Shown here in pieces: positions 8,120 to 16,110 of a DNA stretch of 64,000 bases (position 1 is its first letter; the number at the start of each line of letters is the position of its first letter). A program made the position numbers and the translations under genes. A model generated the notes under the pieces. That model was not told where the DNA came from. It saw only the letters and a program-made list of their open reading frames with translations, and did no database searches. The stretch lies in assembly GCF_004337705.1 (NCBI RefSeq), contig NZ_SKBU01000018.1:1-64000 (forward strand), given 5' to 3'. The DNA comes from Rubrobacter taiwanensis. GTDB lineage: Bacteria > Actinomycetota > Rubrobacteria > Rubrobacterales > Rubrobacteraceae.

Positions 8120-8596
8120 CTACTGCTTCATCCCCTCCCGCTCCCGGCGCCTCAGGGCCAGCGCCCCGCCCAGCGTGGAGAAGAGAACGAGAACCGCTGC
8201 CTGGACCACCGCCGCAACGAGCAGGCTCAGCAGGAAGAACAGCCAGGCTTCATCCGGGGTAATCGGGGCACCCATCCACTCTTCTATGGTGCGCGCGACC
8301 TCCTCCATGCCCAGGCCCCGCACGGCCACGGTAGATCCGACCGCGGCCCCCATCACGTAGACCGGGGTTGCGATGCAGCCGGCGACCAGTCCGGCGGAGG
8401 CTCCCCGGCCCGGACTCTCCCCCCGGGCGGTGCCCGCGGCCCGCTTGCCGCAGTAGTAGCCGATGAACCCGGCTATCAGGATGGCGGAGAACGCGCCGAG
8501 CAACCCGGAGACGAACCCGGCTACCCCGCCAATGGCTCCCCAGTTGAGCCCGACCCGGACGGTCTCGTTCTGTGTCAGACGGTTCACCGTTCCCAT
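8120..8596 (-). CDS. Hypothetical membrane protein
   Basis: A 158-residue protein with four to five hydrophobic segments and a basic C-terminus (LRRREREGMKQ). Its first helices are glycine-rich (GAIGGVAGFVSGLLGAFSAILIAGFIGYYCGKRA), resembling small poorly characterised bacterial membrane proteins with a glycine-zipper-like hairpin. The ATG at 8596 is preferred to the longer reading at 8650, which would overlap the previous gene. It follows that gene by 19 nt on the same strand. Confidence 0.6.
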   Translation of the reverse strand: MGTVNRLTQNETVRVGLNWGAIGGVAGFVSGLLGAFSAILIAGFIGYYCGKRAAGTARGESPGRGASAGLVAGCIATPVYVMGAAVGSTVAVRGLGMEEVARTIEEWMGAPITPDEAWLFFLLSLLVAAVVQAAVLVLFSTLGGALALRRREREGMKQ

Positions 8597-8615
8597 TCTA
8601 CAGCCACCGGTTACC

Positions 8616-8996
8616 TTACGGGCGGGCCACGGCCCGCCCGGCGAACGCACCCAGCCCGAAGGCCGCCAGAACCCCGAGGAGCGAGAGGTACCCGCCCAGC
8701 ACCTCTCCCGCCCCCAGCAGGCCGGCGGGCGCCACAGGCCGCAGCGTGAGATACACGCCGCCGGCCACAGCCCAGAGTACCAGCGCCGCCAGAACGGTGT
8801 GTCCCGCCATGGGCCGGGTGAGCACCCAGCCGCCGGTCCCGGCCAGCAGGAAGCAGGCCGCGTAGAGGGGCCAGCCCGCCACGTACCCCGCGAGCGTGCC
8901 CGCGCCCCAGCCCGCAGCAGCCCCGAAGAGCAGGGCGCGCAGCAGGTGGCTCAGGAGCAGCGTCCCGGAGCGCGGTCTCTCGGAAGATCGGCTCAT
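8616..8996 (-). CDS. Hypothetical membrane protein
   Basis: A 126-residue protein made almost entirely of four hydrophobic helices, with a short basic N-terminus (MSRSSERPRSG). No recognisable family or polar catalytic residues. It is the first gene of a leftward run that continues through the next membrane protein, the DMT transporter and ychF, and is divergent from the response regulator to its right. Confidence 0.55.
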   Translation of the reverse strand: MSRSSERPRSGTLLLSHLLRALLFGAAAGWGAGTLAGYVAGWPLYAACFLLAGTGGWVLTRPMAGHTVLAALVLWAVAGGVYLTLRPVAPAGLLGAGEVLGGYLSLLGVLAAFGLGAFAGRAVARP

Positions 8997-9133
8997 GGAA
9001 GCGGAGGATACAGCAGAGGCGGCACACCCCGCCAGCGGGTAAAATACCTCTGCGGTATAAGAGGCGACGCGGGGGATAGACGACGGAAGCGACCGAAGCA
9101 GGGAACCCGAACGAGAGCATCCGGGTAGCGATA

Positions 9134-9784
9134 GTGGACGACCAGCACCTGTTCACGAGCGGATTGGGGCGTCTCGTCGCCGTGCAGCCGGACATGGAGG
9201 TGGTCGGGGAAGCGCACAACGGGGAGGAGGCCGTCGCCCTGTGCCAGGAACTCACCCCCGATGTGGTGCTGATGGACATCTCCATGCCGGTCATGGACGG
9301 CGTCAGCGCGACCCGCAGGATAAAAGAGCTCGTCCCCTCCACCAAGATCCTCATCCTCACCGTGCACGCCGACGACGCGCACGTCTTCCGGGGCATCCGG
9401 GCCGGGGCGTCCGGGTATCTGCTCAAGGACTGCACGCCGGAAGACCTGGCGCGCGCCATACGCACCGTGCATGCCGGAGACACGATCATGGCCCCGGACA
9501 TAGCGCGCAAGATGCTCGCGGCCTTCGAGCACATCGGCAACCGGAATGCGGGTCTCACCCCCCGCCTGACCGAGCGGGAGATGCAGGTGATCACGGCCCT
9601 CGCCCAGGGCAAGAGCAACAAGCAGATCGCTCACGCTCTGGGCATCTCGGAGAAGACCGTGCGTAATCACGCCTCCAACCTGTACAGGAAGCTGCACCTC
9701 TACGACCGCACCCAGGCGGTGCTCTACGCCATCCGGGAGGGGCTGGTGGACCTGAACAGTCTGGACGATCCCAATAAGAGGTAG
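9134..9784 (+). CDS. NarL/LuxR-family response regulator
   Basis: The receiver domain occupies about residues 1-115, with acidic pocket DD at the very start, phosphoacceptor Asp in VVLMDISMP, Thr in LILTVHADD and Lys in YLLKD. The LuxR-type helix-turn-helix is at about 145-205 (LTEREMQVITALAQGKSNKQIAHALGISEKTVRNH split over the domain). No histidine kinase is adjacent. The only standard start codon in frame is this GTG, which would remove the first beta strand (IRVAIV) that all receivers have. The frame is open back to 9080, but contains only ACG, ATC and ATA as near-start codons. The true start is therefore probably non-standard and upstream, between 9080 and 9119. Confidence 0.85.
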   Translation: MDDQHLFTSGLGRLVAVQPDMEVVGEAHNGEEAVALCQELTPDVVLMDISMPVMDGVSATRRIKELVPSTKILILTVHADDAHVFRGIRAGASGYLLKDCTPEDLARAIRTVHAGDTIMAPDIARKMLAAFEHIGNRNAGLTPRLTEREMQVITALAQGKSNKQIAHALGISEKTVRNHASNLYRKLHLYDRTQAVLYAIREGLVDLNSLDDPNKR

Positions 9785-9797
9785 CGAAGCGGCGCAT

Positions 9798-9827
9798 TTT
9801 ACAGCCCACCGGGCGAGGTAGTAAGCT
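9798..9827 (+). promoter_or_regulatory. Candidate sigma-70-type promoter for zinc-ribbon gene
   Basis: TTTACA (9798-9803) and TAAGCT (9822-9827) are separated by 18 nt and lie 35 nt before the ATG of the zinc-ribbon gene. The fit to -35/-10 consensus is moderate. Confidence 0.4.
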
Positions 9828-9862
9828 TTGGATTCCGGAGCGAGCAGAGAGGAGACTGATAT

Positions 9863-10057
9863 ATGAGCGAGCCCCGCCTCGTATGCAGAGTGTGCGGCAT
9901 CGTTTTCTCCGAGCGGCAGGCCCGCATAAACGTCGTGGACCCGGAGGAGGATAGCAAGGACCGGCTCCAGTGCCCTAGATGCGGCTCCCTTCAGATCGAG
10001 CCCTACACCTTCGACCCCGAAGCCCCGATGCCGGATCTCTACGAGGAGGAGCAGTAG
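9863..10057 (+). CDS. Small zinc-ribbon protein
   Basis: A 64-residue protein with two Cys pairs, CRVC near residue 8 and CPRC near residue 37, spaced as in a zinc ribbon. An acidic C-terminal tail (DLYEEEQ) follows. The ATG is preceded by GAGAGGAGACTGAT. Zinc ribbons of this kind bind nucleic acid or protein, and no specific role can be assigned. The stop lies 7 nt from the stop of the convergent pseudopilin gene. Confidence 0.7.
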   Translation: MSEPRLVCRVCGIVFSERQARINVVDPEEDSKDRLQCPRCGSLQIEPYTFDPEAPMPDLYEEEQ

Positions 10058-10064
10058 GCGCCGC

Positions 10065-10706
10065 CTACCCCTCCCGGTTCCTCAGCGCTACGGTGGTGGT
10101 AAGCCTCTGGCTCCCTTCGTCCGCCACGACCTCCAGCGTTATGCGAACCATGCGCGCCGATGCGGGGTCTACGGGTGCGCCATTCTCGCTCAGGTACTCG
10201 AAGGTGAGGGAGCCTATGGACTCGGCGACTGCATCGGGATAGGCGGGCCGGCTGCGCGCGAGCCCGGCCTCCGTAAAGAAGCTCCGGTACCGGCTGTACC
10301 GGCCGAGCGCGTCGGTGCTGTTGCCGGCCGGCCTGTAGAGCCCGTAGCCTATGAGCTCGCACCGGGAGCCGGGAACCACGGCCGGGTCCGGACACTCGAC
10401 CCTCCGGTCCCCGTTCAGATCGTTCCCGAAGACGATCAGCTCCGAGTTCGACTGAGCCAGCAAGACCCGCCCGTCTCCGCCGGCTTTATCCACCGGGTAA
10501 GCGGCCCGGATCTCGCGCCTCATCCACTCCAGCCCCACGCGCGCATTCTGGACGGTCTCGACCTTGTCGTTGCCGACCTTGAACACCCGCAGGCTCATAT
10601 CGAAGACGGCGTAGAGGGCGAACATGGACGCCGTCATGAGCAGGATCGTTACCAGCAGCTCGGCCAGGGTGAATCCCGTCTCGCTCTTCAGAAGACGCTC
10701 TTTCAC
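10065..10706 (-). CDS. Type IV pilin-like / pseudopilin (PulJ-type) protein
   Basis: A 213-residue protein with a class III prepilin signal: a short basic leader, then ETG/FTLAELLVTILLMTASMFALY, with cleavage expected after Gly and methylation of Phe. The rest is a soluble pilin-like domain (TVQNARVGLEWMRREIRAAYPVD), typical of type II secretion or minor pilin PulJ-like subunits. The GTG start has an excellent GGAGGT site and forms a GTGA overlap with the stop of the upstream pseudopilin, so both are made together. No assembly ATPase or prepilin peptidase is in the window. Confidence 0.82.
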   Translation of the reverse strand: MKERLLKSETGFTLAELLVTILLMTASMFALYAVFDMSLRVFKVGNDKVETVQNARVGLEWMRREIRAAYPVDKAGGDGRVLLAQSNSELIVFGNDLNGDRRVECPDPAVVPGSRCELIGYGLYRPAGNSTDALGRYSRYRSFFTEAGLARSRPAYPDAVAESIGSLTFEYLSENGAPVDPASARMVRITLEVVADEGSQRLTTTVALRNREG

Positions 10707-11377
10707 CCGGCACCTCCGGCTATATCTCCTCCACGGGTCTCGCCACAGTCGCCGTCTTTCATCGAGACGCGCGAGGTGGCGGAAGACACCGTCATGCGGC
10801 GTTCTGGATGCGGACTGCCCCTGACCGTCACGCAGATGGAGGCGCTCGGCGACATGTAGAAGGTCATGGCCCCGTAGGGCTTGAAGCCGAGGGTGCGGGT
10901 GGGCGCGCCGCCGGTCTCCGGAATGTCCTCTGGGGCCGGCGAGACCCACCAGCCCTGGTTCTGGTCGTCGTTGTTGAGCGGGTCGTGATCCCGCACCTTC
11001 ACGTTGGCCGGGAAGTAGCGGGGGATGCTCTCGGTCACGTTGCCGGCGGTTACCGCGTCTCCCCCGGCGGAGTAGGTGCGGTCCAGCTTCACCAGGTAGT
11101 AGTCCGGCCCTTCCTCTTCGCCCGCGCGCTCCGGCACCAGCACGACGCGCCACTCGACGAGCTGGTTGGTCGCCCGGGCATGGGCCAGCCGCAGGTCCGC
11201 CTCCAGCTGCCGGGCGGCGGCCTCCACCCGGCGGGCCTCCAGCAGGCTCAGCCACCAGAGCACGGCGATGGCGATCAGGACCCCCATGATGGCGATCACG
11301 GCCAGCAGCTCCGGCAGGGTGAAACCGCCCTCACCCCGCCGGAGGCGTGCGCCAGTCCGAGAGACCCGGCATCCCAT
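10703..11377 (-). CDS. GspH/FimT-type pseudopilin
   Basis: A 224-residue protein with a prepilin signal GEGGFTLPELLAVIAIMGVL preceded by a basic leader (SRTGARLRRG), so cleavage is expected between Gly and Phe. The alpha-helical stalk (ARRVEAAARQLEADLRLAHARATNQ) matches GspH/FimT pseudopilins, which cap type II secretion pseudopili or type IV pili. The ATG at 11377 is the closest reasonable start, without a clear ribosome binding site; an upstream reading to 11530 would run through the intergenic region. Coupled to the following pseudopilin by a 4-nt overlap. Confidence 0.8.
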   Translation of the reverse strand: MGCRVSRTGARLRRGEGGFTLPELLAVIAIMGVLIAIAVLWWLSLLEARRVEAAARQLEADLRLAHARATNQLVEWRVVLVPERAGEEEGPDYYLVKLDRTYSAGGDAVTAGNVTESIPRYFPANVKVRDHDPLNNDDQNQGWWVSPAPEDIPETGGAPTRTLGFKPYGAMTFYMSPSASICVTVRGSPHPERRMTVSSATSRVSMKDGDCGETRGGDIAGGAG

Positions 11378-11522
11378 GCATAGAACATCGGTCCGCGAAG
11401 TGCGCAACTTTAACTGCACCGGGACGAATGTCCCGGGCGGATCCGGGTCTCCTGCTCTATGTACTCGTCCTCTCTGACTGAATAGATTTAGATGGAGAGG
11501 AAACCTCCGGAAAGGAAGCGCC

Positions 11523-11990
11523 ATGACCAATCAGCCGTTCGCGGTGCCGCCCACGAGCACCGCAGCCCGGGACACGAATGTGTTGGGCCAGAGAGTGGTG
11601 GCGACCATCATAGACGCCGGGATAATCACGGTCGCGATCTTCGTGATCTCGTTCGTGCTGGGGATTCCGGCCGCGATCATCGGCAGCGACGCGTTGCTGG
11701 TGCTGGTGAACCTGCTCGTCTTCCTGCTCTCGTTCGTGATCGCCTTCGGCTACTACATCGTCCTGGAGGGCAGGTCCGGACAAACCATCGGGAAGAGGAT
11801 CTGCGGGATCAAGGTCGTGGACGCGGACACCGGCCAGGTTCCGGGCATGCAGGCCGCCGTCCTGCGCAACGTGCTGCGCGTAGTGGACGGCTTTATGGCC
11901 TACCTGGTCGGGTTTATAGTGGCCATAACCAACGACCAACACCAGCGACTCGGGGACAAGGTAGCCCGCACGCTGGTAGTCCGGGCCTAG
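11523..11990 (+). CDS. RDD-family membrane protein
   Basis: A 155-residue protein with the RDD layout: the first conserved helix begins with RVVATIIDAGIITV (the R..D pair that names the family), a second helix pair follows, and YYIVLEGRSGQTIGKRICGIKVVD precedes the last segment. RDD proteins are small membrane proteins implicated in transport, including Na+/H+ exchange in one studied case. The role here is open. GGAAAGGAAG precedes the ATG. Flanked by divergent pseudopilins and a shared downstream terminator. Confidence 0.85.
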   Translation: MTNQPFAVPPTSTAARDTNVLGQRVVATIIDAGIITVAIFVISFVLGIPAAIIGSDALLVLVNLLVFLLSFVIAFGYYIVLEGRSGQTIGKRICGIKVVDADTGQVPGMQAAVLRNVLRVVDGFMAYLVGFIVAITNDQHQRLGDKVARTLVVRA

Positions 11991-12007
11991 CAGCGCCAAA
12001 GTCCAGG

Positions 12008-12038
12008 GCGGGGGGGCTGCGCGGAGCCCCCGCTCTTT
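12008..12038. terminator. Bidirectional terminator hairpin
   Basis: GCGGGGG and CCCCCGC arms (12008-12033) are followed by CTCTTTTT on the plus strand. It lies exactly between the convergent RDD and glyoxalase genes and would stop transcripts leaving the RDD gene. The glyoxalase stop codon is at the end of the T tract. Confidence 0.75.
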
Positions 12039-12422
12039 TTACCTGCGCTCCAGGAACTCTATGCGGTAGCCGTCGGGGTCGCGGACGAAGAAGAGCCGGG
12101 TGCCGCTGCTGCCCATCTCGTGCGGCTTGCTCTCGAAGTCCACGCCGCCGGCCCGCTCCAGCCGCTCGGCCAGCGCGTCGAGGTCCTCCACGGCGAAGGC
12201 GACGTGGCTGTAGCCCTCGCCGAGCTCGTAGGGGCGCTCCCGGTCGTAGTTCAGGGTCAGCTCCAGCCGCGGCTCGGGCTCGCCGGGCACGGCGAGGAAG
12301 GCGTTGACGGCCTCGTCCCCGATCGGGCTCTTGCGCACGAGCTCAAGGCCCAGCTTGTTGACGTAGAAGTCTATGCTGCGGTCCAGGTCGTAGACCCGGT
12401 AGCAGGTGTGCAGGTACTGCAT
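12039..12422 (-). CDS. gloA: Lactoylglutathione lyase-like glyoxalase I
   Basis: A 127-residue vicinal-oxygen-chelate protein with two beta-alpha-beta-beta-beta units. The four expected metal ligands are visible: His in LHTCYRV, Glu in RLELTLNYD, His in GYSHVAFAV and Glu in YRIEFLE. Glyoxalase I isomerises the hemithioacetal of methylglyoxal and a thiol. Actinobacteria often lack glutathione, so mycothiol or another thiol may be the real partner; that is inference. The ATG at 12422 has a strong AGGAGG nine bases upstream, so the longer GTG reading to 12452 is rejected. Confidence 0.88.
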   Translation of the reverse strand: MQYLHTCYRVYDLDRSIDFYVNKLGLELVRKSPIGDEAVNAFLAVPGEPEPRLELTLNYDRERPYELGEGYSHVAFAVEDLDALAERLERAGGVDFESKPHEMGSSGTRLFFVRDPDGYRIEFLERR

Positions 12423-12529
12423 AAACTCCGGCCTCCTCTCGTTCTCCTCCACCGGACAGTATAAGCGGTCCGCAGGTTCCGCACCTGCGAATAGCTGGGC
12501 ACCGTCTTTTGAAGTATCCTTTCCGGGAC

Positions 12530-14131
12530 ATGGAACCCGGCCGCAGCATAAGGGGAATCGCGGGCGTTCAGGCCCGGCGGGCGACCAGGATCGCCCAGGT
12601 CGGGGCGCGCTACGGCTTCGGATACATCTTCGGCCGGCGCCTGCTCCCGCCCTTCCGCCGCCGGCAGGACCCGGGCCGCCTGGGTCTGAGGATGAGGCTG
12701 GCTCTGGAGGAGCTGGGACCGATCTTCGCGGAGTTCGGGAGGTTCCTGGGCGCCCGGGGGGATATAGTTCCTCCGGACGTCGCCCGCGAGCTGAAGCGCT
12801 CGGAGACCGTGGTGAAGCCCGAGCCTTTCAGCCGCGTCCGCCACCATCTGGAGCGCGAGCTCGGCAACCGGCTGGAGCGACTCTTCGTGGCGTTTGAGGA
12901 GGTCCCGATCCGGGCGGGTTCCCTGACCCAGGCACACCGGGCAGTGCTGCCCGGCGGCCGGCCGGCGCTGGTCGTGGCGGCCCGTCCGGGCATCCGCGGC
13001 GACCTGCTGGCCATGCGCCCGGTGGCGGAGCTGGTCCGCCGGCAGCAGGGCGACCGGCTCCCGGTCAACCCGGTCGAGCTGGTGCAGGAGTTCATCTCGC
13101 ACGTCAACCACCGCCGGGATATGCACCTCGCCGGGCGCACCGCGATCCGGCTGGCGGAGCTGGAAGGCGTGTCGCTGCGCGTTCCTGCCTTCTACCGGCG
13201 CTACACCACCGCCCGGGCCATAACGCTTGAGGCCCCGGACGCCCGCCCCGAGCCGCTGAACCGGGAGGCGGCCGGGAGACTGGGGCGAATCCTCATACGT
13301 CTGGCTCTGTTGGAGGGCATCTTCTTAGCGGACCCCGCGCCGGAGAGGTTCGTGCTCGCCGCGGGGGAGCTGTGGCTCGCCGATCCGACCGAGACCCTCG
13401 CCATAGACCCGGAGAGGATGCGCGGCCTCGCGGAAGTCCTGGCCGCGGTGCGGCGGGGAGACGCCGCCGGCATAACGCCCGTGCTGCCGCTCACCGGCTG
13501 CCACGTGCCCCGGGACGCCTACCTCTTCAACCGCGAGATGCGCGAGACGCTGGGGTTTTTCGGAGGACCGCTGTGGCGGGAGCATCCGCTGGAGCGTATA
13601 GCCTCCCGTGCTCTGGAGTCTGCCCGGCGCGGCGGCGTGCGGCTGCCGCCGGATCTGGCCCTGATGCTCGACTACCTGGTGAAGGTCGAGGAATTCGTCC
13701 GGGAGCACGAACCCCGTTTCTCCGGTGTGGAAGCCGCGGCCGGAGCGGCCGAAGAGCTCATCTCGCGCTACCGCGATCCGCAGTACCTGCTGGCGCGCAC
13801 GGCCCGGCGGCTGGCCCAGTTCGACACCTATACCGACTACCCGCGCCAGATTCACACCGTTCTCAACGAGCTGCGCGACGGGGAGATCCAGGTCCGGTTC
13901 CGCCATCAGGGGCTGGAGGAGCTGATCTCGCGGGTAGACATCCTCGCCAACCGACTGGTCTTCGCGCTCCTGATAGCGGCGCTGATCGTCGGGTCGTCAC
14001 TCATCGGGATCTTCGGCGAGGCAGATATCAGGGTTCTGGGCATCAACATCTTCGGCCTTCTCGGGTTCGTGCTCGCGGCCCTCTTCGGGCTCTTGCTGCT
14101 GGCCGGAATCGTACGGTCGAGGCGGCTCTAG
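12530..14131 (+). CDS. ABC1/UbiB-like pseudokinase with C-terminal membrane helices
   Basis: A 533-residue protein clearly built on the ABC1/AarF/UbiB scaffold: LGPIFAEFGRFLGARGDIVPPDVARELKR, ERLFVAFEEVPIRAGSLTQAHRA, then a paired helix anchor near the C-terminus (LVFALLIAALIVGSSLIGIF; GLLGFVLAALFGLLLLAG). All catalytic signatures are altered. KxGQ reads ExGR; the alanine-rich loop is RAGS; the VAVKV lysine is missing (LVVAA); and DPHPGN reads DPAPER. It is therefore probably a pseudokinase with a structural or lipid-binding role. Start is ATG 12530 or TTG 12509; neither has a strong ribosome binding site. Its stop overlaps that of the convergent FIST gene by 4 nt. Confidence 0.82.
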   Translation: MEPGRSIRGIAGVQARRATRIAQVGARYGFGYIFGRRLLPPFRRRQDPGRLGLRMRLALEELGPIFAEFGRFLGARGDIVPPDVARELKRSETVVKPEPFSRVRHHLERELGNRLERLFVAFEEVPIRAGSLTQAHRAVLPGGRPALVVAARPGIRGDLLAMRPVAELVRRQQGDRLPVNPVELVQEFISHVNHRRDMHLAGRTAIRLAELEGVSLRVPAFYRRYTTARAITLEAPDARPEPLNREAAGRLGRILIRLALLEGIFLADPAPERFVLAAGELWLADPTETLAIDPERMRGLAEVLAAVRRGDAAGITPVLPLTGCHVPRDAYLFNREMRETLGFFGGPLWREHPLERIASRALESARRGGVRLPPDLALMLDYLVKVEEFVREHEPRFSGVEAAAGAAEELISRYRDPQYLLARTARRLAQFDTYTDYPRQIHTVLNELRDGEIQVRFRHQGLEELISRVDILANRLVFALLIAALIVGSSLIGIFGEADIRVLGINIFGLLGFVLAALFGLLLLAGIVRSRRL

Positions 14132-15294
14132 GGGCCGGAGGCCGGACGGAAGAGCCCGAAAACGGCGGAGTAGGCGTGCAGGCGGGTGCCGCCGGCGGCG
14201 GGACCGATCTCCCCGCCGCTGAAGCAGCCGCCCGCCGGAACATCTCCGACCAGCTCCCGGAGCACGCCGGTCTCGAAGCCCGGCCGTCCGTACAGCCCGC
14301 GCCCCCGGGCCACGCAGGAGAACAAGAGAGCTCCGGAGAAGCCGCCGAGACCGCCGAGCGCCTCCCGCAGGTCGGCAGCGGCAGAGGCGGCGTCCCGCAG
14401 GTGGAGCCGGAGGCGGGCTCCCTCAGAGACCCGCTCGGAGACGGCTATCGCCCCCGAATTTGGGTCCGCACCGATGAGATCCCGGATCAGGAAATCTCCC
14501 CGTCCCGGACGCTCCAGAAACTCGTCTCCCGGAATGCCGGCGTACAGCGCGGTCCGGGCGAGCTCCCGGTCCCTCCCGTCCAGGGACCGCAGCACCTTCC
14601 GCAGCGCCTCCAGCGCCTCCGTCCCGTCCAGCTCGTAGATGATGTTGCCCTCCGAGCGCGTCACCCGCATGAGGGGTCCTACCGGGCGGCAGCCCTGGGA
14701 GGCTACCGCCTCCACCTCCACATCGCCCGAGAGCGCCACGCCCACCGTGCCGTCGAAGAAGACCCGGTCCCCCAGAAAGAGAGCATTGCCGCCGCGGGCG
14801 GAGGAGCCGCTGGCCAGACCGCCGATCTTCGCCGGGCCGGGGTAGGCGTAGTCCAGCCCGGCCAGCAGCTCCGGCCGGAAGGTGAACGGGTCCGCCAGCA
14901 GTACGAAGTGCCGCTCGCCGGCCGGCACCCCGAGCGCCTCATGCCAGCTTCCGGGCGGTCCGTCGAGGTCGGGGAGCGTGCTCGGGTTCAGGCGGAAGGG
15001 GAGTACTTCCACCCCGGGCAGCCGGGCCGCGACGAGCGAGACGGCGGGACGGTGCTCGATCTCCTCCCCGCCCCCGACCACACCCGCGGCCGAGCAGCCG
15101 GCGAGCACCCGCGGCGACAGGTGCTCCGAGAGCTCCTCGCAGACCCGGGGGAAGGCGTCGGCGAAGCGCGGGGAGATGAAGACGAAGAGCAGATCCGGAG
15201 AGCCCGGCCCCAGCTCCTCCCTTATCTGCTCGGCGCACTCCCGGATCGCGATCTCGGCCGTGATCCAGCGCGAGACCGCCGACGCCCACCTCAT
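14128..15294 (-). CDS. FIST N/FIST C domain sensory protein
   Basis: A 388-residue protein with a FIST domain (LLFVFISPRFAD, VLAGCSAAGVVGGGEEIE, ARLPGVEVLPFRL) and a C-terminal FIST_C domain ending in ARGRGLYGRPGFETGVLRE and GGCFSGGEIGP, the typical closing motifs. FIST domains are thought to bind small ligands, possibly amino acids, and often sit in signalling proteins; here no output domain is attached. The ATG overlaps the stop of cruF (ATGA), so it is translated from the carotenoid transcript. Confidence 0.88.
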   Translation of the reverse strand: MRWASAVSRWITAEIAIRECAEQIREELGPGSPDLLFVFISPRFADAFPRVCEELSEHLSPRVLAGCSAAGVVGGGEEIEHRPAVSLVAARLPGVEVLPFRLNPSTLPDLDGPPGSWHEALGVPAGERHFVLLADPFTFRPELLAGLDYAYPGPAKIGGLASGSSARGGNALFLGDRVFFDGTVGVALSGDVEVEAVASQGCRPVGPLMRVTRSEGNIIYELDGTEALEALRKVLRSLDGRDRELARTALYAGIPGDEFLERPGRGDFLIRDLIGADPNSGAIAVSERVSEGARLRLHLRDAASAAADLREALGGLGGFSGALLFSCVARGRGLYGRPGFETGVLRELVGDVPAGGCFSGGEIGPAAGGTRLHAYSAVFGLFRPASGP

Positions 15295-16064
15295 CTCCAC
15301 CACCGCTTTCTCCACCGCCGGGAGAGCACCGCACGCCGCCGCAGAAAGAGGATGAAGAGCACCCCTCCGAGCAGCGCCGGAAAGGGGAGCCCGGCGGCTG
15401 CCGTGACGGCCGCCCAGAAGGCGAGCGAGATGAGGGCGCTGTCCAGCAGCATGGGACGCGGGACCGTGCCCCGCCACCAGCCTCCTAGCGCCAGGAGCAG
15501 CGCCGCGGCCAGAGTCCCGGAGAGCGCCCACCCCAGATAGTTCTCCACCGGCACGCCGTAGTACGCGCCACCCTCCGGCCACACCCAGAGCCCCAGCCGG
15601 ACCGCCCCGGGGTCCAGCACGCCGTCGAGGGCGACGAGTAGCAGCGCCGCCGAGAACACCCAGCCGGCCCTGCGGCCGGGGGTGTCGGAGGCGCGCGGCT
15701 CCGCAGCGGCCACGGCCCCGATAACGAGCGGGACGTAGGCGACCGGCAGCGCGTACGGCACCAGACCCGCCAGCTTCGGCCCGAGCCCGGCCCCGTAGGA
15801 GAACTCCCCGTAGGGGAAGCCGGTGAGCACGCCCGTGATCTCCACGGCGAACGCGAAGAGCGAGAGCCCGGCCAGCGAGATCACCGCCCGGCGAACGCCG
15901 AGGCGCAGAAAGAGAGCCGCAATAGCCGGGGCCGCGATCACGGCGACGGAGATCACCGAAGCGGTGCCAGAACCGGGGGTCTCCGGGAAGCGGACGGCCA
16001 GAACGCCCGCCAGGAAGAAGGCCGGGCACAGCACGAGCAGGTGCCGGGGCAGAACTCCGCGCAT
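15291..16064 (-). CDS. cruF: CruF-type carotenoid hydratase (bisanhydrobacterioruberin hydratase)
   Basis: A 257-residue membrane protein with about seven helices of the CruF/DUF422 family. Recognisable parts are AVEITGVLTGFPYGEFSYGAGLGPKLAGLVPYALPVAYVP and ALDGVLDPGAVRLGLWVWPEGGAYYGVPVENYLGW. In haloarchaea and related bacteria this enzyme hydrates the terminal double bonds of bisanhydrobacterioruberin to give bacterioruberin. It is divergent from the prenyltransferase and desaturase genes needed for the same pathway. The ATG at 16064 (MRGVLPRHLLVLCPAFFLAG) fits the first helix; longer readings run into the divergent gene. Confidence 0.86.
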   Translation of the reverse strand: MRGVLPRHLLVLCPAFFLAGVLAVRFPETPGSGTASVISVAVIAAPAIAALFLRLGVRRAVISLAGLSLFAFAVEITGVLTGFPYGEFSYGAGLGPKLAGLVPYALPVAYVPLVIGAVAAAEPRASDTPGRRAGWVFSAALLLVALDGVLDPGAVRLGLWVWPEGGAYYGVPVENYLGWALSGTLAAALLLALGGWWRGTVPRPMLLDSALISLAFWAAVTAAAGLPFPALLGGVLFILFLRRRAVLSRRWRKRWWR

Positions 16065-16110
16065 ATCTCTACATGGTAGCCCAACACCGGCGGGCTGGTA
16101 TATTTGAGGC

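Noticed and set aside
11419-11436. CCGGGAC/GTCCCGG hairpin between the pseudopilin and RDD genes as a terminator
   Set aside because: The genes are divergent so no transcript ends here, and there is no U tract; it could be an operator but nothing supports it further.
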